From Pantoea alhagi (GTDB taxonomy: Bacteria; Pseudomonadota; Gammaproteobacteria; Enterobacterales; Enterobacteriaceae), in contig NZ_CP019706.1 in NCBI RefSeq assembly GCF_002101395.1, positions 1,674,001 through 1,738,000 of the forward strand: a stretch of 64,000 nt of DNA, in the 5' to 3' direction. The position numbers were made by a program, and so were the translations under genes. Positions within the stretch are counted from its first letter, which is position 1. Each line of letters starts with the position of its first letter. The notes under the pieces are model-generated. The model worked only from the letters and a program-made list of their open reading frames with translations, did no database searches and had not been told where the DNA came from. Positions 17,128 through 25,067 of the stretch are shown here, one piece after another.

Positions 17128-18891
17128 ATGTCAGGAAAGATGGCCTTATGGCTGCTGTGCCTGTTTGCCGGCGCAGCGCAGGCGCTGTGCCCTCGCTGGA
17201 CGCCAGCAAGGGCATCGGAAGAGATCGCTTATCTTCAGCAGCAGCTACGCAACTGGGACAATGCTTACTATCGTGACGGCCAGACGCTGATTGATGACGC
17301 GCTTTATGACAGCCTGCAACAGCGGTTACGGCAATGGCAGCGCTGTTTTCAACCCGCAACGGTGCCGGATCGTTCGGTCTGGGCAGATAACGGTACGGTC
17401 GATCATCCTGTTGCCCATACAGGAGTAAAAAAATTACCGGATAAGCTGGCGGTAGCCTACTGGATGCAGGGCAAAGGGCCATTATGGATACAGCCGAAAG
17501 TTGATGGCGTCGCCGTAACGTTAGTGTATCGTCAGGGAAAACTGGCCTCGTTGATTAGCCGTGGCGATGGCCTAAAAGGGCAGAACTGGCTGAATAAAGC
17601 CGCTTATATTCCCGCGCTTCCTCAAGTCATTCCCGATAAAAGGCCTGTACTGGTATTGCAGGGTGAACTCTTCTTAACCGTGACCGATCATCAACAGGCC
17701 ACAGACGGCGGGAAAAACGCGCGTGCTCAGGTCGCGGGTGCGCTAATGCGCCAACAGCCTTCGTCCTTGCTTTCACGGCTGGGTATCTTTATTTGGGCGT
17801 GGCCAGATGGGCCACAAACTATGGCGCAGCGGCAAACGGCACTTAAGCAGTTAGGCTTTGGCTTAGCCAGCGCCTGGACACAGCCGGTAAACAGTGAAGA
17901 AGAGGTGGCTTTGTGGCGTGCGCGTTGGTTTCGCGCGCCGCTTCCTTTTGTGACTGATGGCGTGGTGATTCATCAGGATCGCCGTTCAGCCGGTAAGCAA
18001 TGGTTGCCCGGAAACAGTGAAGAAGTGGCTGCCTGGAAATATAACCCGCCGGTTATCAGCAGCGAAGTGCAGTCCATTGATTTTCCAATAGGGCGCACCG
18101 GGAAAATCTCGGTAGTGCTAAACGTTGCGCCCGTGCAGTTGGATGATAAAACCGTGCGTCGAGTGAGCCTGGGTTCTTTGGCGCGGTGGCAGGCATTAAA
18201 TATTGTTCCCGGCGATCAGGTAGCAATTAGTCTGGCAGGGCAGGGAATCCCGCATCTTGAAAAAGTGATTTGGCGAGTTATGCAACGCCATCGGCCTGAA
18301 CCTCCAGCTTCGCAGAATTATCACAGCCTGAGCTGCTTTTATAACAGTGCGGAATGTCGGAAACAGCTGCTTTCCCGTCTGAGCTGGTTAAGCCAACGGG
18401 AAGGGCTCGATTTACCGGGAATCCAGCGCAGTACCTGGCAGCGCCTGCTGCAGCATCCAGATTTCGTACATCTTTTTTCCTGGCTCAACATGAGTAGCGA
18501 GCAGCTTTCAGACGTGCCGGGTATAACGCCGCAACGGGCCAGGCAAATCGTACATTACTTTAACCAGGTGCAGCATCAGCCTTTTCGCCGTTGGGTAAAG
18601 GCGCTTGGTGTTCCTTTACCCACTGCCGCGCTCAACGCGTTACCGGATAATAACTGGCCTCAGCTGCTGTCGCGCAGCCTGCAAAGCTGGCAACAGTTGC
18701 CTGGCATCGGCAAAACACTGGCACAGCGCATTGATCTCTGGCTAAAGGATAAACAGGTAAAAGAAATGATCGATGTTATTCAGCAGTGGCAAGCGGCACG
18801 AAAAGGAAAGGAAGAGGCGTCGTTACCGGATTCTGAATCGCTGGCGTTGCCGGTAAGTCAGCCTGCTAATGTTCCGGATGTGGGTAATTGA
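17128..18891 (+). CDS. ligB: NAD-dependent DNA ligase LigB
   Basis: Second NAD-dependent DNA ligase of enterobacteria, which seals nicks in vitro; its cellular role is unclear. The 587-residue product has the adenylation lysine in IQPKVDG (residue 124), then OB-fold and helix-hairpin-helix regions (LPGIQRS, LSDVPGITPQRA, LQQLPGIG-like repeats). It keeps only two cysteines of the usual four-cysteine zinc site (SLSCFYNSAECRK) and has no BRCT domain, as known for LigB. Oddly, the N-terminus looks like a secretion signal: a hydrophobic stretch ending AAQA. AAGGAGGAACT in front of the ATG is an ideal ribosome site. Its 3' end overlaps yicG. Confidence 0.95.
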   Translation: MSGKMALWLLCLFAGAAQALCPRWTPARASEEIAYLQQQLRNWDNAYYRDGQTLIDDALYDSLQQRLRQWQRCFQPATVPDRSVWADNGTVDHPVAHTGVKKLPDKLAVAYWMQGKGPLWIQPKVDGVAVTLVYRQGKLASLISRGDGLKGQNWLNKAAYIPALPQVIPDKRPVLVLQGELFLTVTDHQQATDGGKNARAQVAGALMRQQPSSLLSRLGIFIWAWPDGPQTMAQRQTALKQLGFGLASAWTQPVNSEEEVALWRARWFRAPLPFVTDGVVIHQDRRSAGKQWLPGNSEEVAAWKYNPPVISSEVQSIDFPIGRTGKISVVLNVAPVQLDDKTVRRVSLGSLARWQALNIVPGDQVAISLAGQGIPHLEKVIWRVMQRHRPEPPASQNYHSLSCFYNSAECRKQLLSRLSWLSQREGLDLPGIQRSTWQRLLQHPDFVHLFSWLNMSSEQLSDVPGITPQRARQIVHYFNQVQHQPFRRWVKALGVPLPTAALNALPDNNWPQLLSRSLQSWQQLPGIGKTLAQRIDLWLKDKQVKEMIDVIQQWQAARKGKEEASLPDSESLALPVSQPANVPDVGN

Positions 18892-19483
18892 AAATGGGCA
18901 GCCCCAGACGAAAGCGCAACGCCAATAGACGGGAAAGAAAGCCGAACAGCAAGGTAATAAGGATTACCGTTTCATGAGATAGCGGCGTTTTTAGCAGCAA
19001 GATATAAAGCCAGCCTGCAGCAAAAGCGATCCCGGCATACAGTTCTTTCTGAAACACCAGCGGAATACGGTTGCAAAACATATCACGCAGTACGCCGCCG
19101 AACACACCGGTAATGACTGCGCTAATAGCAGCAATAATGGAAGCGTGTCCCATATCAAGCGCAACCTGAGCGCCAATAATGGAAAAAACCACTAACCCTA
19201 ATGCGTCCAGCACCAGAAATACCTTGCGAAGATGGGTCATCAGAGGAGCAACAACCGTGGTGACTACGGCTGCGGCAGCAACAATCATGATGTATTCAGG
19301 ATGCTTTACCCAACCGAGCGGGTAATGACCTAACAGCATGTCACGCACTGAACCACCGCCAATGGCGGTTACCGACGCAATAATAATAACGCCGAAGAGA
19401 TCCATTTTTCGTCGTCCGGCAGCAAGCGCGCCGGTCATGGCTTCGGCAGTAATGCCAATGATATAGAGTACGGTCAGTAACAT
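18866..19483 (-). CDS. yicG: TRIC/UPF0126 membrane protein YicG
   Basis: Inner-membrane protein of the trimeric intracellular cation channel (TRIC-like, UPF0126) family. Homologues form cation-permeable channels; the substrate in enterobacteria is not settled. The 205 residues form about seven hydrophobic helices, with two internal repeats each carrying a glycine-rich hinge: TAIGGGSVRDMLLG (about residue 40) and GVFGGVLRDMFCN (about residue 127). The last 26 bases overlap the end of ligB, which is transcribed towards it. Confidence 0.92.
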   Translation of the reverse strand: MLLTVLYIIGITAEAMTGALAAGRRKMDLFGVIIIASVTAIGGGSVRDMLLGHYPLGWVKHPEYIMIVAAAAVVTTVVAPLMTHLRKVFLVLDALGLVVFSIIGAQVALDMGHASIIAAISAVITGVFGGVLRDMFCNRIPLVFQKELYAGIAFAAGWLYILLLKTPLSHETVILITLLFGFLSRLLALRFRLGLPIFNYPHPEH

Positions 19484-19607
19484 AGCCAGCTCCAGGGAAA
19501 CAGTGGCAAGCCTACAGCGCTTCTCTGAGTGTAGACGAGTGAAAATTTCTAAGGCATTCGCTTTCGGATTATCTTTGTTTATGCGAAGCGGGGAGAAAGG
19601 ACGCCAA

Positions 19608-19640
19608 AAAATAAAAAAAGCGCGCTGTAGCAGCGCGCTT
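19608..19640 (-). terminator. Terminator of the flippase gene
   Basis: On the minus strand AGCGCGCTG-CTA-CAGCGCGCT forms a perfect nine-base-pair stem, followed by a T-rich run. It lies 53 bases after the stop of the flippase gene and before yicG. Confidence 0.88.
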
Positions 19641-19692
19641 AGTAAAAATACCTGTTTACAGGCATTTATCCACCCATTAACAGCTTTTATTA

Positions 19693-21183
19693 TTATATTA
19701 ATTTTTCATTCTTTTTAAACGTCCTGGCCGCGCCCGTTTTACGCAGCACAATCTGTTTGAGTTCGAGTATCAGCGGATCCTGACTCCTCAAGAGCATTAA
19801 AACCCAAACCAGTCCGCCAGCGGCAATTTGAATGGTAAGCGTAAGCGCAACCGGCAGCATCTCTTCTAATGCGTAGCCAAGCGCGTAGCTAATCCAAAGC
19901 GTTGGCAGCGCCATACGCAGCGGCAGCCACTGGCTGGTTAAATAAGCTTTAGCGCTGGCACCCAGAATTGGGCGTATTAATACAAAATAGTTTGTCAGCG
20001 CGGTGAAAATTTGTAACGCGGTAAAACCGATAGTGGCACCTGTCAGCCCGCCCCACTGCGCGCCTAACCAGATAACCGGTACAGAAATCGCTAACCGAAG
20101 CGCATTAAGCTTTGAACTGATATCAACTGCACCTTTTGCCATTACCAGAGCGCCTACAGGATTGTTAATGGCTCGCATGATGCCTGCGATACACAATATC
20201 TGCAGGACCGGTGCAATAAACAACCAGCGCTCGCCAAACAAGCTCAACACTAAATTATGAGCGATGCCAGCCATACCCAATAGCGCAACGAAATTCAGCA
20301 GGCTCATGATGGATAACATCTTATAGAAGTTATGTCGTAAACGTGGCTGGTCATCCTGCATCTGCGCAAAGGCGGGAAATAACACGCGCGACAGAATAGG
20401 GTTGATCTTTGCAGGCGGCATAACGGCAAAGTTATAAGCCAGGTTATATCCTCCGGTTGCAACCGCACCCAGCAGGCGTGACAGCAGCATAGTAGGCATA
20501 TTCATACCAAGCTGGTTAATCAGACTATCTGCTGTCAAATAGCCGCCGTAACGTAAATTACTGCGCACGCTCTTCAACTCAAAAACAAATTGAGGGCGGT
20601 ATATTTTTCCACCGTAGTAGCAAAACAGCAGCATGCGTATGGAAATCATCGTCAGGTATCCCCAGATAGCGCAAAGCGCCGAGGGCGACCATACAGCAGA
20701 AAGTAACGTCACAGCAAACCCTGATATTGCTGCTATAACCTCGGTACGCCCTATAAGCGTAAACGCCAGCTCTTTTTGCAATAAAGCCCGAAACTGCTGT
20801 CCCTGCGGAATGATAAGAAAGGCAACAGATAGCGTCTCAATAAGCTCATTCAGTTCTGGTTGCTGAAGTAATACGCTAATAGCATGGCTACTCAAATAGA
20901 TAATGGCGAAAACGGCCAGGCCAATAAAAATATTTAGCCAGTATAAAGTTGATAGCTCCGTTTCAGACATGCTTTTCCGCTGTATAACTGAGTTGGATAA
21001 ACCAAAGTCGGAAAGCGTATCTACCAGCGTTAAAATAACCAAAGCAATAGTTAATAAACCAAATTGTTTCGGATCAATCATTCTGGCAAGCAGAGCTAGC
21101 TGCAAAATGCCAAGTCCAATCGTCATTACTGAAGAAATGGCTGACCATTTTGCACCATTAATTGCTTTTTGTTTCAAAGACAT
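19693..21183 (-). CDS. MOP-superfamily polysaccharide flippase (WzxC-like)
   Basis: Probable transporter that flips lipid-linked polysaccharide units across the inner membrane. The 496-residue product resembles the WzxC/oligosaccharide flippase family: it opens MSLKQKAINGAKWSAISSV and continues in about 12-14 hydrophobic segments (for example LGILQLALLARMIDPKQFGLLTIALVI). No glycosyltransferase, polymerase or sugar-nucleotide gene lies next to it, so its substrate is unknown. It is richer in A+T than the housekeeping neighbours and sits in the accessory region between yicG and yicC. The ribosome site before ATG 21183 is poor. The family is clear, the partner pathway is not. Confidence 0.88.
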   Translation of the reverse strand: MSLKQKAINGAKWSAISSVMTIGLGILQLALLARMIDPKQFGLLTIALVILTLVDTLSDFGLSNSVIQRKSMSETELSTLYWLNIFIGLAVFAIIYLSSHAISVLLQQPELNELIETLSVAFLIIPQGQQFRALLQKELAFTLIGRTEVIAAISGFAVTLLSAVWSPSALCAIWGYLTMISIRMLLFCYYGGKIYRPQFVFELKSVRSNLRYGGYLTADSLINQLGMNMPTMLLSRLLGAVATGGYNLAYNFAVMPPAKINPILSRVLFPAFAQMQDDQPRLRHNFYKMLSIMSLLNFVALLGMAGIAHNLVLSLFGERWLFIAPVLQILCIAGIMRAINNPVGALVMAKGAVDISSKLNALRLAISVPVIWLGAQWGGLTGATIGFTALQIFTALTNYFVLIRPILGASAKAYLTSQWLPLRMALPTLWISYALGYALEEMLPVALTLTIQIAAGGLVWVLMLLRSQDPLILELKQIVLRKTGAARTFKKNEKLI

Positions 21184-21199
21184 CTTATATCCGTGGTGC

Positions 21200-21226
21200 T
21201 AAAGAAAACGGTGTTGGCAAAACACC
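21200..21226 (-). terminator. Possible terminator after the immunity gene
   Basis: On the minus strand GGTGTT-TTGCC-AACACC is followed by GTTTTCTTT. It lies between the immunity gene and the flippase gene and suggests separate transcripts. The stem is only six pairs. Confidence 0.5.
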
Positions 21227-21268
21227 TTAAAATTATTTTTTATTTTATAGAAATAAAAATGCTTTTTA

Positions 21269-21544
21269 TTATAATGCTATAGCAAGGTAATCATCCCTGA
21301 AACCAGGCAGTCCATGCTGAGTCCGCCAGCTTTTTATCACATCTACCATGCTTTGTGGTGTGCTGATATTAAAATCCTGAGGATAAAGAATAAGATCGGT
21401 ACCCGCGGGATGTCCTGCTAACAGAACAAATTCCGTCACTGCTTGCAATAATCCTTCGGTAGTTTCGAAATCAGCTAATAATATTTTACGTGCAATATTA
21501 ACAAATTCTTGCTCAGTAAAGTCTTGCAGAGATATGCGTTCCAT
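21269..21544 (-). CDS. Colicin/pyocin-type nuclease immunity protein (orphan)
   Basis: 91-residue acidic protein of the colicin E2/E7/E8/E9 and pyocin S immunity family (Im fold, four helices), which binds and blocks the DNase domain of a matching bacteriocin. Family features are the opening helix (DFTEQEFVNIARKIL), the helix-III core HPAGTDLILYP (aspartate 50, tyrosine 54) and the end IKSWRTQHGLPGFRDD. In Im9 the two tyrosines of helix III grip the nuclease; here the first is leucine 53. No bacteriocin or HNH nuclease gene is next to it, so it is an orphan. It could protect against rivals' bacteriocins. Confidence 0.9.
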   Translation of the reverse strand: MERISLQDFTEQEFVNIARKILLADFETTEGLLQAVTEFVLLAGHPAGTDLILYPQDFNISTPQSMVDVIKSWRTQHGLPGFRDDYLAIAL

Positions 21545-22148
21545 AGGAAATTCCTGGAATGTCTGATTATTAGAAATTGCTGTGTGCAGGAAGATTTATA
21601 ACTTTTTTCCTGTTAAGAATCACCATGAGAAATATCTGAAACTAGAAATCCAATAGTAAATGGATGTTAGAAATGAATGTATTAAAAAAAACAAATCAGA
21701 AAAGGAATGATTACGCTTAAGTAGTTTTTAATGAATTAAGGAATAATTCACGGGTGCTAATATTAATTCACTGATTATATGGTTTTTTTTAGTTGTTGCT
21801 TCAGATTTATCGCATTCTTCATAGATAAGTTGGGCTAATAATAGCTCTTTTTTTTACACATAAATGTGTAAATTTTCTGCACGGTTATTCCATGCTAAGT
21901 TTTTATCAGATCCGGAGGTAGCTAAAAAGAGTGGTTAAAAAGCAGCCCGAATGCTGTCTGTGCCATCTGATAAAGATGGTATAACAGAGTCATGACATGA
22001 CTCTTTACCGACCTGACCCTGAATAAAATCAGCAAGATAAGAGTATCTGGTATCGCGACTGATTAAATTTATGAAAAGCGGCGTCAGGTCTGCTTTCTTG
22101 ATAACGCAGAAAAGCGCCAACAGGATGACGCTTTCTGGCGCTTCGATA
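21545..22148 (+). other. AT-rich 604-base gap with palindromes, no gene seen
   Basis: No convincing coding frame; the longest (21935-22120, minus) starts with TTG and overlaps a terminator. The stretch holds a palindrome TTTACACATAAATGTGTAAA at 21853-21872 (nine-base arms), a hairpin CCATCT/AGATGG at 21963-21979, and AGAGTCATG-A-CATGACTCT at 21986-22004. None matches an operator that I know. Confidence 0.5.
22110..22143 (-). terminator. Terminator of the SRPBCC-fold gene
   Basis: On the minus strand AAGCGCCA and TGGCGCTT pair around a 16-base loop and run into TTTT, starting six bases after the gene's stop codon. Confidence 0.65.
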
Positions 22149-22550
22149 TCAGGAACAGGCCGTTACGCGCTGATAAAGCCGCTGCAGGTTCTGCTCCAGT
22201 AGTGCTAATTCCTGTTGGAATTTTTCATCGGAGGTTAAAGGTTGACGAAAATGGGTCAGCAGCACCTGCGCACCTTCCTGATTAGGGACAATACGCATCG
22301 GCATATAGATCTCCTTACCAAAACCATTATCAATCCAGTAATCCATTACCCCATAGGTGTTGTGCCCGGAAAAGCGGACCTTTAACGCTCCATCAGTGCC
22401 TTTGGCTTTCCAGTAACTGCCTTCTGCCTGTAACGGCGCTTCGCCTAACTGGGAAACCCACTTTGGGAAATATTCTGGTTTCCAGATAGTTTCATAGAGA
22501 TCCAGCCAATGGCGTGTGATGGTCAGACTCAGCGTGTGTGATGGCAGCAT
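22149..22550 (-). CDS. SRPBCC-fold (START/polyketide-cyclase-like) protein
   Basis: 133-residue cytoplasmic protein that I place, with some caution, in the SRPBCC superfamily of small ligand-binding proteins. The typical pattern is visible: an opening helix around a tryptophan-rich segment (ITRHWLDLYETIWKPEYFPKWVS), beta strands (GSYWKAKGTDGALKVRFSG, YGVMDYWID, QVLLTHFRQP) and a long closing helix (SDEKFQQELALLEQNLQRLYQRV). The ligand is unknown. The ribosome site GGAGGTAAC directly before ATG 22550 is excellent. It stands alone, just left of the islet's left repeat, with a CGTTTGCTGG/CCAGCAAACG hairpin at 22650-22676 in its upstream region. Confidence 0.75.
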   Translation of the reverse strand: MLPSHTLSLTITRHWLDLYETIWKPEYFPKWVSQLGEAPLQAEGSYWKAKGTDGALKVRFSGHNTYGVMDYWIDNGFGKEIYMPMRIVPNQEGAQVLLTHFRQPLTSDEKFQQELALLEQNLQRLYQRVTACS

Positions 22551-22712
22551 GTTACCTCCAGAATTGGGCCTGAAACGATTTAAGCATTGCGTAAAGCGTA
22601 AGGGAATGAGGCAAAGGCGTAAAATCTTGTGCAGAAATCATTCACGCCCCGTTTGCTGGTTATTCGCCAGCAAACGCACATTGAAGCGAGTAACGCGGTA
22701 ACCAATAAAAAT

Positions 22713-22767
22713 AAAAAAGCCCGCAATTAACGGGCTTGATTGGTTTTCTGCTATTGAGTGCGACAGT
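22713..22767 (-). repeat. Left 55-base direct repeat of the islet (terminator copy)
   Basis: Identical to 26853-26907 at 53 of 55 positions and exactly 4140 bases away. It includes the hairpin AAGCCCG/CGGGCTT with a T run on the minus strand, that is, a copy of the yicC terminator. Mismatches are at 22754 and 22757; identity stops abruptly on both sides. Confidence 0.9.
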
Positions 22768-23055
22768 TGGATCTCAATGTTGAGTAATGCTATATATGCT
22801 TTGATTTACAAGTGTTTTATCTAATCATCATTTCGATTAGCTACACCCTTAAGTACACCGTAAGCAGATGCTATGTTGTATATGCTGCTTAATTGCTCAA
22901 CGCAGTGTGGCCACTGACTCCAGATCTCGCACTCATTGAATAGTACTGTTCTGTGCCGGGTTAGTAAGGCAGTCAAGCATGAACGCCCTAACTGTTGTCT
23001 AAGACTGGTTTTCAGCGCTATTACGCTGGGTTCTTTTGGGAGGGTAGTAAGACAC
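22768..23055 (+). other. Gap between left repeat and IS element, no gene seen
   Basis: 288 bases with no coding frame, no integrase fragment that I can recognise and only a weak CTAATC/GATTAG hairpin at 22821-22840. It may be what is left of the islet's entry machinery or of an older insertion; I cannot tell. Confidence 0.35.
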
Positions 23056-23119
23056 TAGACTGGCCCCATAGATCACCAGACACTTCGCCTCTCTTAAAAT
23101 AAGAGGTAGTCTTGGAACT

Positions 23120-23515
23120 ATGATTAACACCAGTCAGAATAATAAGATGGTTGAAGTGTTATCAGGACCTGAGCGGCGTCGGCGTCGTACACCGCAGGAA
23201 AAAATTGCCATTATTCAGCAGACTATGGAACCCGGCATGACCGTGTCTCATGTCGCTCGCCTGCATGGTATCAATGCTAACCAGATCTTCAAATGGCGCA
23301 GGCAGTGTGAAGATGGTTCTCTGACCGCCGTGGCATCAGGTGAAGAGGTTGTACCCGCGTGTGAACTTGCTGCGGCCAATAAGCAAATCCGTGAACTCCA
23401 GCGCCTTCTGGGCAAAAAGACGATGGAAGCCGAGATCCTTAAAGAGGCCGTGGAGTTCGGTCGGGCAAAAAAATGGATTGCGCATGCGCCCTTGTTGCCC
23501 GGGGACGACGACTGA
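23120..23515 (+). CDS. IS2-like OrfA (InsC-type DNA-binding protein)
   Basis: 131-residue helix-turn-helix protein of the IS3/IS2 family; it binds the IS ends and can repress transposition. Residues about 19-70 carry the HTH (RRRRTPQEKIAIIQQTMEPGMTVSHVARLHGINANQIFKWRRQ), followed by a leucine-zipper-like segment (LAAANKQIRELQRLLGKKTMEAEILKEAVEF), close to E. coli InsC. An alternative start at 23147 would fit the InsC N-terminus better. The frame is intact. Slippage at the A-run near its 3' end would normally give the OrfAB transposase. Confidence 0.9.
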   Translation: MINTSQNNKMVEVLSGPERRRRRTPQEKIAIIQQTMEPGMTVSHVARLHGINANQIFKWRRQCEDGSLTAVASGEEVVPACELAAANKQIRELQRLLGKKTMEAEILKEAVEFGRAKKWIAHAPLLPGDDD

Positions 23516-24328
23516 CCGACGTCTGCGGGAGTATTGGTGTGTCGCGTGCGCAACTGAGCATCAGAATTCACCGGCCACCTGACTGGCAGGATCGCAGACG
23601 GCAGCCCCGCTCTGACGACACCGCCGTGTTATCCCGGATAAACACGGCGGTGTCTGACCTGCCGACGTATGGCTATCGCCGCGTGTGGGCGCTGCTGCGA
23701 CGGGAGTCAGAGCGGGATGGCCTGCCTGTTGGTCAATGCGAAGCGGGTGTATCGCATTATGAGAGCACACCATCTGCTTCTTGAGCGTAAACCTGCTGAT
23801 CCTCGCCAGAAGTGCGCCCACAAGGGGCGCGTGGCGGTAGCTGAAAGTAACCGGCGCTGGTGCTCAGATGGCGAAAAGCTGCGGGTGACCTTCGCACAGG
23901 ACTGCTGTGACAGGGAGATCATTGACTGGGCAGCAAGCACCGGAGGCTATGACATAGAAACGGTGCAGGATGTGATGCTGGGCGCGGTGGAAAAACGCTT
24001 CGGAAGGCAGTTGCCCACAGAGTCGCTGGAATGGCTGACGGATAACGGTTCAGCCTACAGAGCGCATGAAACACGGGCGTTCGCCCGGATGCTGGGACCT
24101 GAGCCGTGCACAACAGCAGTTCGTAGCCCGGAAAGCAACGGCATAGCAGAAAGCTTCGTGAAAACGATAAAGCGGGACTACATCAGCTTCATGCCGAAAC
24201 CGGACAGCGAGGCAGCGGTGACGAACCTGGCTGTGGCGTTCAGTCATTACAACGAACATCATCCGCACAGCGCGCTGGGATACCGTTCACCACGGGAATA
24301 TATACGCAGGAAGTTATCGCAACCGTAA
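23473..24328 (+). pseudogene. IS2-like OrfB transposase, frameshifted
   Basis: Matches InsD of IS2 in two frames. Reading from 23473 the match runs to DGLPV, then one extra base near 23729-23732 moves the match (NAKRVYRIMR onward) to the next frame, which continues to 24328. In addition, about eight residues after WCSDG are missing compared with E. coli InsD, right beside the first catalytic aspartate of the DDE triad. The second aspartate (LTDNGS) and the glutamate (SNGIAESFVKTIK) are present. Both defects should leave no active transposase. Confidence 0.88.
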
Positions 24329-24365
24329 GAGAGAAAAGACGTCTGGATATATAGGGCCAAATCCA

Positions 24366-24602
24366 TATGGGATTGAATAGCTATCTAAAGGTGCTGAAAA
24401 AGGCGCACGACCATTTCTACTTTTCATCACGCTGCCTTACACGCAATTGCCTTACTGAAAGGAGTTGAGGCAGGCGGTAAGGCGTTGCCGCTTTTCTCTC
24501 CGTCGAGATAGCCTCCTGAATATTTTCCTACTTCCGCTTTGCTGATGCAAGGTTGGGTCGCGCGGATGATTTTATTGCAGTCTCTACGCGAGGGGAGCGG
24601 AT
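24366..24602 (-). other. Gap between IS and DUF943 gene; start-less open frame
   Basis: No proper gene. On the minus strand a frame stays open for about 55 codons after the DUF943 stop and reads CNKIIRATQPCISKAEVGKY, then GGYLDGEKSGNALPPAS, before its own stop. It has no start codon or ribosome site. It could be a worn-down remnant of a cassette gene or chance. Confidence 0.3.
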
Positions 24603-25067
24603 CTAATCCGATTTGTTCTTTACTATATCCCCTTTATTATTCATACGATATGTTCCACTATCCAGAACAAAATAACTCCCTGTATTTTCACTGTTCCTCA
24701 CCATAAGGAGAGAGTTTTTTTCTGTACAATTCATCGGTGGTTTCATATCTTTGAAACAAAGATTGTCATATCCATCTGTTTCTTTATAACCATCGCCAAA
24801 ATCCCAAAATACAACTACGAAAGATCCATCTGGGCTAGGCTTTGGAATACCATATTTTTCTTTCAATATGTTTTTATTTTCAAGCCACCAGATTATTTTC
24901 CCCTTATCTGTCGGTGGGAAGCTTCTAACTAAAACATCGCTATAGTTATTTTCCTGATGAACCGCGACAATCTCTACAGGACGTAAACACAGCCAAATCC
25001 AGTAACCCAGTAAAACACAAACAGCCAGGGAAAATAGAATCAAAATTTTTTTATTTATTACTTTCAT
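24603..25067 (-). CDS. DUF943 family membrane protein, copy B (putative immunity)
   Basis: 154-residue enterobacterial protein of the DUF943 family, function unproved. One hydrophobic helix near the N-terminus (about residues 8-28, ILILFSLAVCVLLGYWIWLCL region) should anchor it in the inner membrane, with the rest in the periplasm. Conserved features are LRPVEIVAVH, VLVRSFPPTDKGKI, WW, VFWDFGDGYK and CFKDMKPPMNC. It overlaps the preceding DUF3289 fragment by 17 bases, exactly as copy A overlaps the full DUF3289 gene. By my ungapped count it shares 86 of 154 residues with copy A. A role as immunity partner of a DUF3289 effector is inferred from this pairing only. Confidence 0.85.
   Translation of the reverse strand: MKVINKKILILFSLAVCVLLGYWIWLCLRPVEIVAVHQENNYSDVLVRSFPPTDKGKIIWWLENKNILKEKYGIPKPSPDGSFVVVFWDFGDGYKETDGYDNLCFKDMKPPMNCTEKNSLLMVRNSENTGSYFVLDSGTYRMNNKGDIVKNKSD

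Larger units (their letters stand above)
23056..24365 (+). mobile_element. IS2-like element (IS3 family), damaged copy
   Basis: 1310-base element. The left end begins TAGACTGGCCCCATAGATC. The right end, read inward on the minus strand, begins TGGATTTGGCCCTATATATC. Both resemble the unusual IS2 termini and share an inner CCAGAC. It has the IS2 layout: orfA, an A7 slippage run at 23467-23473, then orfB one frame back. The flanks (GACAC on the left, TATGG on the right) are not a five-base target duplication, so one side was rearranged after insertion or the copy arrived with its surroundings. orfB is broken, so the element cannot move by itself. Confidence 0.9.

Noticed and set aside
21935..22120. 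61-codon minus-strand frame after the SRPBCC gene
   Set aside because: Starts with TTG within the terminator hairpin, has no ribosome site and resembles nothing.
22768..23055. Integrase or phage attachment remnant left of the IS
   Set aside because: AT-rich non-coding sequence with a weak hairpin only; no integrase motif can be read in any frame.
23051..24370. Five-base target duplication of the IS2-like element
   Set aside because: The bases next to the two ends (GACAC, TATGG) differ.
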